Shown piece by piece: positions 1 to 4,898 of a stretch of DNA of 5,356 nt. The position numbers were made by a program, and so were the translations under genes. The notes beneath the pieces are model-generated. The model worked only from the letters and a program-made list of their open reading frames with translations, had not been told where the DNA came from and did no database searches. The first letter of the stretch is position 1. Every line of letters begins with the position of its first letter. Source of the DNA: Cyanobacteria bacterium UBA5018 (GTDB lineage Bacteria > Cyanobacteriota > Cyanobacteriia > PCC-6307 > Cyanobiaceae); NCBI GenBank assembly GCA_002396505.1, contig DGYA01000125.1:1-5356 (forward strand), given 5' to 3'.

Positions 1-800
1 CTCGCCTGGGCCAGGGGCGGCTGGCGCTGACGGCGGCGGCGGATCGCCCCCTGCCCCGGCCCCAGTGGCGCCCCCTGAACAGTGGCCAGCACAGTGGCCA
101 CTCAGCTGGCCAGCTGGCCGTGGATCGCCTCTGGCGGCTGGATCAACCGCTGGAGGCCTGGGAGCAGTGGCGGCTCCAGAGCGGCGGCCAGGCCCCGGAA
201 ACGCCGCGGCAATTGATCGTGGAGGGGCGGCTGCGCCGCGGCGTGGGCGACCACTGGATCGGCCTGGGGCAATTGGAGCAGGCGGAACTGCGCCTGCCAA
301 TGGGAAACTGCCAGCTCACGGCCGCACTGCAGGCCAGCCTGGCCGCTGTGCCAATGGCCGCCAGCCTGGAGCGGGCCGGCCGGGGGGCTGGCCTGGCCCC
401 CTCGCTGCTGGCGGCGGTGGCCCGGCAGGAATCGCGCTTCAGTGCGGCCGTGCACTCCCCAGCTGGGGCCGTTGGGCTGCTGCAGTTGATGCCCGAAACC
501 GCAGCGGAGCTGGCCGGCAGGCCCCTGGCAAGCCATGAGCTGGAGGATCCAGAACGCAACGCCAGCCTGGGGGCCAGCTACCTGAGCCAACTGCTGCGCC
601 AGTGGCGGGGCAACCCGCTGCTGGCGGTGGCCAGCTACAACGCCGGCCCCGGGGCGGTGGCCGGCTGGCTGCAGCCCAACCCCCAGCGCTGGCCGGAACT
701 GTGGGTGGAAGCGATCCCCTATCCCGAAACGCGGCTCTACGTGAAAAAGGTGCTGGGCAACCTCTGGAGCCTGCAGTTGGCGCGACAGCCCCACTGCTGA
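1..800 (+). CDS. slt: Lytic murein transglycosylase, Slt type (5' end outside window)
   Basis: This enzyme cleaves the MurNAc-GlcNAc bond of peptidoglycan to give 1,6-anhydro ends, acting in the periplasm during wall turnover. The frame is open from base 3 with no stop, so the start lies upstream. The C-terminal SLT domain is clear: catalytic Glu in A-R-Q-E-S-R-F (codon 429-431), then G-L-L-Q-L-M-P (474-494), then S-Y-N-A-G-P-G (633-653), followed by an aromatic and proline-rich end with P-E-T-R-x-Y. The order and spacing match family 1 transglycosylases. The preceding segment is rich in Leu, Ala, Arg and Trp and looks helical, like the superhelical part of Slt proteins, but I cannot define repeats in it. 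The ATG and GTG codons near 65-120 are internal to the open frame and need not be the start. It ends 39 bases from a convergent gene. The function is firm; the symbol is only the family name. Confidence 0.86.
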   Translation, partial: RLGQGRLALTAAADRPLPRPQWRPLNSGQHSGHSAGQLAVDRLWRLDQPLEAWEQWRLQSGGQAPETPRQLIVEGRLRRGVGDHWIGLGQLEQAELRLPMGNCQLTAALQASLAAVPMAASLERAGRGAGLAPSLLAAVARQESRFSAAVHSPAGAVGLLQLMPETAAELAGRPLASHELEDPERNASLGASYLSQLLRQWRGNPLLAVASYNAGPGAVAGWLQPNPQRWPELWVEAIPYPETRLYVKKVLGNLWSLQLARQPHC

Positions 801-839
801 GGCCTTTCCCCCCCTGCTGAAAAGCCCGGCTGATACGGC

Positions 840-1307
840 TTAAGCAGCCAGCCAGCGACCGACGCTGGCGCTGATCAGCACCAGGGCGGAGAAAGCCACC
901 AGCTGCTTTAACGGTGGTGGACTGATACGGATGCGGGCCAGATCCAGCCGCGCCAACAAAACGGCACTGGCCAGGATCAGCAAATTGGAGAGCACCTTGA
1001 GGTGCAGCAGGTAGAGGCCCCCCAGGGTGACGAGCAGCAGGGTGATCACCAGGCTCATCACCCTGCTGGTGGCCATCACAATCGAGATCCGGCGCAGCAA
1101 GATGTCGGGCATTGTGCATACCAGCACCACCAGCAGGGCGTGCAGACAGTCGAGCGACCAGAGCAGCGAGGGCAGGTTGGCCAGGGGGCGGCTAGAGAGC
1201 AGCTCCGGGGTGCTCCAGTGCAGGCCCTCATAGAGGGATACCGCCACCAGCACCAGCAGGAACGGCGCCCGCAGCGGCAGGCTAAGCAGACGAATCAGGC
1301 GCCTCAT
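840..1307 (-). CDS. Small multi-pass membrane protein, function unknown
   Basis: This 155-residue protein is one I do not recognise. It has four or five hydrophobic stretches, near residues 14-29, 47-66, 84-102, 105-119 and 135-150. Arg/Lys-rich turns lie between them (for example L-R-R near 71-73 and R-I-R near 125-127), so it should be an integral membrane protein. No catalytic or metal-binding motif is visible. The start is chosen at the ATG read from 1307: it overlaps the stop of the upstream ferredoxin gene as ATGA and has GGAGG (1312-1316, minus strand) four bases before it. A longer frame begins at 1367 but would run deep into the ferredoxin gene. The overlap implies translational coupling and one operon. 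A working idea, inferred from context alone, is a membrane partner of the ferredoxin. It converges with the transglycosylase gene. Confidence 0.72.
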   Translation of the reverse strand: MRRLIRLLSLPLRAPFLLVLVAVSLYEGLHWSTPELLSSRPLANLPSLLWSLDCLHALLVVLVCTMPDILLRRISIVMATSRVMSLVITLLLVTLGGLYLLHLKVLSNLLILASAVLLARLDLARIRISPPPLKQLVAFSALVLISASVGRWLAA

Positions 1308-1717
1308 GCCGCCTCCAGCTCCAGAGAAATGGCGTCCAGGGGACAGCTGGGGATGCACTGCTCGCATACCAGGCAGCGCTGGGCATCGAACTGCAGCAGC
1401 CCCAGGGGTAGGTCAAACCGTAGGGCGCCGCTGGGGCAAACACTGGAACAGATGCCGCAATCGACGCAGGCCTGGGGATCGATGTGAATTTGGCCAGGGG
1501 CGCGGTTGAGCTGCAGCCCCCGAGATTCCAGCCATTCCTCGGCGGCCTGCAGCTCATCGATGTCGCCCGATAGCTCCACCACCATGGTGCCGCTCTGGTT
1601 GGGAGCGATCTGGGCCCGCAGGATCTTGGCGGCGATGTCGAAATCCACCGCCAGCCGATAGGTGATCGGCTCGTGGACCGCCTCGCGGGGGAAATGCAGA
1701 GTGAGCCGACGCTTCAT
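1304..1717 (-). CDS. NIL domain-containing 2[4Fe-4S] ferredoxin
   Basis: This soluble iron-sulfur protein of 137 residues is probably an electron carrier. Residues about 3-75 resemble a NIL domain, the small regulatory fold also found at the end of methionine ABC-transporter ATPases. The conserved-looking core includes F-D-I-A-A-K-I-L and S-G-D-I-D-E-L. Residues 84-125 form a bacterial-type dicluster: C84-x2-C87-x2-C90-x3-C94-P and C115-x2-C118-x2-C121-x3-C125-P. All eight cysteine ligands are present, so two [4Fe-4S] clusters are expected. NIL-ferredoxin fusions of this length are common in cyanobacteria. From memory, one is studied in Synechocystis as a low-abundance bacterial-type ferredoxin, but I cannot verify that correspondence here. 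The start at 1717 gives a full NIL domain. The gene heads a two-gene unit with the overlapping membrane protein and is divergent from the thioredoxin gene. The redox partner is unknown. Confidence 0.9.
   Translation of the reverse strand: MKRRLTLHFPREAVHEPITYRLAVDFDIAAKILRAQIAPNQSGTMVVELSGDIDELQAAEEWLESRGLQLNRAPGQIHIDPQACVDCGICSSVCPSGALRFDLPLGLLQFDAQRCLVCEQCIPSCPLDAISLELEAA
1312..1316 (-). promoter_or_regulatory. Ribosome binding site GGAGG deciding the start of the membrane protein gene
   Basis: On the minus strand GGAGG lies four bases before the ATG at 1307 and inside the last codons of the ferredoxin gene. It supports the ATGA-overlap start over the in-frame ATG at 1367. Confidence 0.55.
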
Positions 1718-1809
1718 GGGTCCCCCGGCTGCCCCGTCTGGCGAGAAGGGCGCCGATCGCAGACGCTAGCAAGGGTTGCCAGAGTGCCCACCTCGCCGCC
1801 AACCCCGCC
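1718..1809. promoter_or_regulatory. Divergent intergenic region between ferredoxin and thioredoxin genes
   Basis: This 92-base gap separates two divergent starts and must hold the promoters of at least one, probably both. It is very G+C-rich. I see no convincing -10/-35 pair or operator palindrome, and no strong Shine-Dalgarno before either start. The assignment rests on position only. Confidence 0.35.
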
Positions 1810-2415
1810 ATGCCCCCCCAGCCGGAGTCCCCTAGCGCCAGTGGCCGCGAACGCTGGATCCTGCTGGTGCTGGCGACGCTGCTGGCGGTGACGCTGCTGT
1901 GGCTGCGGGGGGGCCTGCATCCCCAGGCGCCGCTGGAAAAGCTGGCCCGCCAGTCGCTGGACCTGCCGGTCGCCCTGGCCAATGGCCGCCCAACCATCGT
2001 GGAGTTCTACGCCGATTGGTGCCAGGCCTGCCAGGCGATGGCACCGGCGATGGACACCCTGGCTGAGCGCCGCCAGGGCCAACTGAACGTGGTGCTGCTG
2101 AACGTGGACAACCCCCGCTGGCAGGCGGAGATCGAGCGCTTCCAGGTGAATGGCATCCCCCAGTTGGATCTGTTCAGTGCCAGCGGCCAGCAGGTGGGTA
2201 GGGCGATCGGTGCCCGCAGCGCCCCCGAGCTGGCCGCCATCAGCGATGCCCTGCTGGCCGGCGCACCGCTACCCAAGCTGGCGGGGGTGGGCGAGCTGAG
2301 TCCCCTAACCACGGCCATCGCCGAGCAGGGCGGTGGCAGTGCCGGCAGCACCGCCACCGGGGCTGGAACCAGAGCTGGCAGTAGTGCTGGAGCTGGCCCC
2401 CGCAGCCATGGTTGA
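1810..2415 (+). CDS. txlA: Membrane-anchored thioredoxin-like protein, TxlA/HCF164 type
   Basis: This 201-residue protein is probably a thiol-disulfide reductase anchored in the thylakoid or plasma membrane, with its domain on the lumenal/periplasmic side. In this family the partner is CcdA and the role is delivery of reducing power for cytochrome c and b6f assembly. A short basic N-terminus precedes one membrane segment at about residues 16-33. The thioredoxin fold follows, with F-Y-A-D-W-C-Q-A-C (C71 and C74 of the CxxC) and the cis-proline loop G-I-P (P117). The C-terminal 30 or so residues are a Gly/Ser/Ala/Thr tail with no fold, which looks lineage-specific. The start ATG leaves a sensible anchor. 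It has no clear Shine-Dalgarno, which is common in cyanobacteria. It is divergent from the ferredoxin gene. A generic membrane-anchored thioredoxin with another substrate remains possible. Confidence 0.8.
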   Translation: MPPQPESPSASGRERWILLVLATLLAVTLLWLRGGLHPQAPLEKLARQSLDLPVALANGRPTIVEFYADWCQACQAMAPAMDTLAERRQGQLNVVLLNVDNPRWQAEIERFQVNGIPQLDLFSASGQQVGRAIGARSAPELAAISDALLAGAPLPKLAGVGELSPLTTAIAEQGGGSAGSTATGAGTRAGSSAGAGPRSHG

Positions 2416-2644
2416 CGGCGGCAATCAGCAGACAAGCCAAGGGCCGCCAGCGGCGATCAATATTGGCGGCTGGCACTGAGAGTGGTTGCTGGCACTGGAT
2501 TGGCTGCTAGTACTTGATTGGCAGCTGGCGAATGCTCTTCCGGCCATGGAATGCCCAGAAACCAGTAGAGCTCTTGCCTAGCCCGCTGCTCGCCGCTGCC
2601 AGGCGAACCACTGAATGACGAGCTGCTGACTGGCTGGCCTAGAA
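2416..2644. other. Intergenic gap upstream of thyX with short imperfect repeats
   Basis: This gap of 229 bases holds no credible gene. Two small ORFs (2408-2479 and one starting at 2532) encode under 30 residues without recognisable features. The decamer ATTGGCNGCT occurs three times, at 2462, 2499 and 2517, and GCTGGCACTG occurs twice, at 2469 and 2488. The thyX promoter should lie here, but I cannot point to a -10 box. Confidence 0.5.
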
Positions 2645-4771
2645 GTGGCTACCAGTGTTTACCGCCCCTGGCCGGAACCGATGGACCCTCGCTTCCGGGT
2701 TGACCTGATCGCCGCCACCCCCCACCCCCAGCAGTGCGTCTACGCGGCGATGCACCAGGACTACAGCGAGGGCTACGTGGTGGACGACCGCGCCAACTGG
2801 CCCGAGGAAAGCCGCGCCGGCGAGATCTGCGTCAAGCGCCTACTGGCGGGCGAGCGCGGCCACTACGGGCCTCTGGAGCACGGCCAGATCGTGCTCAATG
2901 TGGGCTGGTTTCCCCATTCGGTTATGCAGCAGGCCCGCACCCATCGGGTGGGAGTCAGTTTTGATGTGCAATGCCTAGCTGCCAATACTGAAATCACCTT
3001 CCTTAATGCAGGAGGGGGCCTAAAGAAAATCAGGATCGATGCACTGCACGACCTCTGGACCCACGGAGAGCGGGCGACCCGGCAACGGCAGATCCGAGGC
3101 CGCCATGGCGAAGCACCGGGCACCTACCGGCGCGATTGTCGCCAGCGGCTGCAAAAGATGAAGCTGCGGGTACTAAATGAAGCCACGCAAGTCTTCGAGA
3201 CGAGCCAGCTCACGGATGTGATCTGCAGCGGGCTGCAACCTGTCTATCGGCTCACCATGGAGGATGGCCGCAGCCTTGACTGCACCGCCAACCATCGCCT
3301 GTTCACGCCCCAGGGTTGGCAGACCATGGCGGAGGCGCTCTCCCTCCGGGTGGGGCGAGATGGTGGTGTGCAGAGCTTCCGCCGCACCGCCCAGGTGCTG
3401 GCGAACGGCAACGTGGCTGTGGGTAGCGGCGCCTACCGGGATTCGGGCTGGCTGCGGCAACAGGTGGAAGCCGGGGCTACCCCGGGGGAGATGGCAGACC
3501 GAGCGGGCTGCTCGATCACCACAATCCGGGACTGGGCCCGTCGCCATCAGATCCAACTGACGGAAAATAGCAGATGCTTTCAACCTGGAGACAAGCCTTG
3601 GAACCACAACCCATCAGCGCTGTATCGGCAGCAGGAATGGCTCCGGCAAAGGCTGGAGGAGGGACTGCATGTCAACGAAATGGCTGAACTCGCAGGCTGC
3701 TCAGGGGAAGCCATCAAGAAGTGGGTCTATCACTACGGCCTGACCCTGAATCGGCGTCCAACCGGTTTCCAGAAAGGCATACAACCCTGGAACAAAGAGC
3801 GCGGTGGTTACAGGCTGCAGCTGTCGGAGGCGTCGCGAGAAGCGCGGCGTGCCAACGGTAAACGGATCACCCGACGAGGCTCCCAGTCGAACTTTTGGAA
3901 AGGCGGTGTTTCTTCTGAACGCGAGTTAATTGGTGCCTGGACGCGGCAGATCGCTCCTCAGGTTCATAGACGCTTCGATTACACCTGCCAACGCTGTGGC
4001 CTGCGAGGTAGCGACCAGCAACTGCATGCCCACCACCTGGTGCCGGTTTATGCGGATCCAAGCCTGGGCTGCGAGATGGAAAATCTCGTAACCCTTTGCC
4101 AACCATGTCACGCTTTTATTCATAAGCACCACCAGGAGGCCGACTTTGCCGCAACGTTCAGCCCAAGGAAACCGGTCACAGATTGGCCTGAAAAGCCTCG
4201 CCCTCAAGGCCGGAGATTGATGGCCCATCCACTCACCGTGGTGAACGTGGAATTCCTGGGCACACAGATGACCTACGACCTGGAGGTGCAGGGGCCGTGG
4301 CACAACTTCGTAGCCAATGGGCTGGTGGTGCACAACTCAATGCGCTATACGGGCGAGCGCATCGTTCGCGCCGCCAATGGCCATACAGATTTGGAGGAAG
4401 TATTCTACCTGCGACCGGTGGGTAACTACAGCGATCGACAGGGCAAAAAGTATTTCTACTCGCCAGAAGAACGAGCAAAAGACCTGGAGATTTGCCTTGC
4501 CGCCGCTAAACGCTACTCCGACATGATGGATGCGGGCTTTGCGGAAGAGCATGCCCGCGGCATCTTGCCCTTCGACTACCGCCAGCATTTTGTGGTGAGC
4601 TTCAGCCTGCGGGCCTTCCTGCACTTCCTAGACCTGCGGGCCAAGCTCGATGCCCAGGATGAAATTCGCCATCTCTGCGATTTGATGTGGCCCCACCTGC
4701 AGAGCTGGGCCCCTGAAATCGCCGCCTGGTACGAAAAGAGCCGCCTGCATAAAGCCCGCCTAGCCCCCTAA
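2645..4771 (+). CDS. thyX: Flavin-dependent thymidylate synthase ThyX, interrupted by an intein
   Basis: ThyX makes dTMP from dUMP using methylenetetrahydrofolate, FAD and NADPH in the cytoplasm. The frame encodes a 708-residue precursor: N-extein 1-109, intein 110-564, C-extein 565-708. Splicing would leave a 253-residue enzyme, or 241 from the alternative start. The ThyX signature RHRx7-8SxR is rebuilt only after splicing, as R-T-H-R (98-101), eight residues to Q109, then S565-M-R567-Y. Further family features are H-Y-G-P-L-E-H near residue 73, F-D-Y-R-Q-H-F before S-L-R656, and A-Q-D-E-I-R675 near the end. The GTG at 2645 is the outermost start. The ATG at 2681 (residue 13, M-D-P-R-F-R) fits my memory of related proteins equally well, and neither has a clear Shine-Dalgarno. 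No thyA is visible, so this may be the cell's only thymidylate synthase. It is convergent with thiC. Confidence 0.95.
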   Translation: MATSVYRPWPEPMDPRFRVDLIAATPHPQQCVYAAMHQDYSEGYVVDDRANWPEESRAGEICVKRLLAGERGHYGPLEHGQIVLNVGWFPHSVMQQARTHRVGVSFDVQCLAANTEITFLNAGGGLKKIRIDALHDLWTHGERATRQRQIRGRHGEAPGTYRRDCRQRLQKMKLRVLNEATQVFETSQLTDVICSGLQPVYRLTMEDGRSLDCTANHRLFTPQGWQTMAEALSLRVGRDGGVQSFRRTAQVLANGNVAVGSGAYRDSGWLRQQVEAGATPGEMADRAGCSITTIRDWARRHQIQLTENSRCFQPGDKPWNHNPSALYRQQEWLRQRLEEGLHVNEMAELAGCSGEAIKKWVYHYGLTLNRRPTGFQKGIQPWNKERGGYRLQLSEASREARRANGKRITRRGSQSNFWKGGVSSERELIGAWTRQIAPQVHRRFDYTCQRCGLRGSDQQLHAHHLVPVYADPSLGCEMENLVTLCQPCHAFIHKHHQEADFAATFSPRKPVTDWPEKPRPQGRRLMAHPLTVVNVEFLGTQMTYDLEVQGPWHNFVANGLVVHNSMRYTGERIVRAANGHTDLEEVFYLRPVGNYSDRQGKKYFYSPEERAKDLEICLAAAKRYSDMMDAGFAEEHARGILPFDYRQHFVVSFSLRAFLHFLDLRAKLDAQDEIRHLCDLMWPHLQSWAPEIAAWYEKSRLHKARLAP
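3434..3604 (+). repeat. Intein DNA-binding module, copy 1 (HTH plus PWN motif)
   Basis: Residues 264-320 of the ThyX precursor. The pattern is Y-R-x3-W-L-R-Q, then a helix-turn-helix (E-M-A-x2-A-G-C-S-x3-I-x2-W), then F-Q-x-G-x2-P-W-N. It matches copy 2 at 24 of 57 positions with no gaps, by hand alignment. The HTH probably binds DNA at the homing site. The G-x-x-P-W-N tail resembles a short motif seen in HNH-type homing endonucleases. Confidence 0.8.
3623..3793 (+). repeat. Intein DNA-binding module, copy 2 (HTH plus PWN motif)
   Basis: Residues 327-383 of the precursor, exactly 63 residues after copy 1. The HTH core is E-M-A-E-L-A-G-C-S with I and W downstream, and it ends F-Q-K-G-I-Q-P-W-N. 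It is followed by a basic stretch (about 396-414, rich in Arg and Lys) that leads towards the HNH domain. Confidence 0.8.
3980..4129 (+). other. HNH endonuclease domain of the intein
   Basis: Residues 446-495 of the precursor form the nuclease core. Zinc-type pairs are C448-x2-C451 and C485-x2-C488. The catalytic H-N-H set is H463/H464 (A-H-H-L-V-P), N480 (E-N-L-V-T-L-C) and H489 (C-H). All signature residues are present, so the nuclease is probably active or only recently inactivated. It would cut thyX alleles lacking the intein near the codons for Q109/S565. This is a domain within the thyX frame, not a separate gene. Confidence 0.9.
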
Positions 4772-4898
4772 ACCCGCCCAGACCTAAGCCCTAGAACGCT
4801 AGAGCCCTAGGCAAGATCGACGCCGATTCATACAGAGACAAATATAAGTAATCACAAAAATGTCCCCGGCTGCATATGCAACCGGGGCCTGCTTTGGC
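4772..4898. other. Convergent gap between thyX and thiC
   Basis: This gap of 127 bases contains the thiC terminator on its right side. On the left, GCCCTAG occurs at 4788-4794 and 4804-4810 around CTAG palindromes. I do not see a firm terminator for thyX, because no G+C-rich stem is followed by T residues on the plus strand. Confidence 0.5.
4856..4887 (-). terminator. Rho-independent terminator of thiC
   Basis: Read on the minus strand, CCCCGG (4887-4882) pairs with CCGGGG (4869-4864). The palindrome TGCATATGCA (4871-4880) inside can extend the stem with one mismatch. A short spacer and five T residues (4860-4856) follow. It starts 12 bases after the thiC stop, the right place and orientation. 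The stem is symmetric, so it could also slow thyX transcripts, but there is no T-run on that side. Confidence 0.78.

Larger units (their letters stand above)
2972..4336 (+). mobile_element. ThyX intein with HNH homing endonuclease (455 aa, in frame)
   Basis: This protein-splicing element is translated within ThyX and excised from it. Splicing blocks are complete. Block A starts with C110 (C-L-A-A-N-T-E-I). Block B is C-T214-A-N-H217 in the D-G-R-S-L-D context. Block F runs from Y-D545-L-E-V to W-H553-N. Block G is N-G-L-V-V-H563-N564, followed by S565. This is the usual class 1 Cys1/Asn/Ser+1 arrangement, and nothing essential is missing. Between the splicing halves are a basic insertion (about 135-175), two tandem helix-turn-helix modules (264-382) and an HNH nuclease domain (447-494). 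No LAGLIDADG motif is visible. The frame is intact, so both splicing and homing may be active. Two intein rows I counted (3001-3060 and 3901-3960) are 53-57% G+C, against about 70% in neighbouring genes, though the row at 3361-3420 is also high. Confidence 0.95.

Noticed and set aside
820..845. Possible terminator hairpin between the convergent transglycosylase and membrane-protein genes (AGCC/GGCT)
   Set aside because: The stem is only four base pairs with a loose loop and a weak T-run, below what I would call a terminator.
102..1119. Long ORFs opposite and out of frame with the transglycosylase and membrane-protein genes (for example 102-794 minus, 439-1119 minus, 65-538 plus)
   Set aside because: They are shadows of high-G+C genes: rich in Pro, Arg, Ala and Gly, with no domain, and they overlap well-supported coding regions.
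840..1367. Longer version of the membrane protein starting at 1367
   Set aside because: It would overlap the ferredoxin gene by 64 bases, adding a non-hydrophobic leader. The ATGA overlap with GGAGG at 1312-1316 is a better start.
2408..2479. Small ORF of 23 residues after the thioredoxin gene, and a 28-residue ORF starting at 2532
   Set aside because: They are too short, have no Shine-Dalgarno and no recognisable composition; chance ORFs are expected at this length.
3867..4624. Minus-strand ORFs across the intein and C-extein
   Set aside because: They have no recognisable motifs, while the plus strand shows a complete HNH domain and ThyX motifs over the same bases.
2645..4771. Reading the HNH/HTH region as a group I intron or a separate inserted gene
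   Set aside because: The frame is continuous from ThyX through the insert and back, with precise protein-splicing junctions, so it is an intein and not an intron or independent ORF.
4783..4811. CTAG-rich inverted repeats after thyX as a thyX terminator
   Set aside because: Stems are short and broken and no T-run follows on the plus strand.
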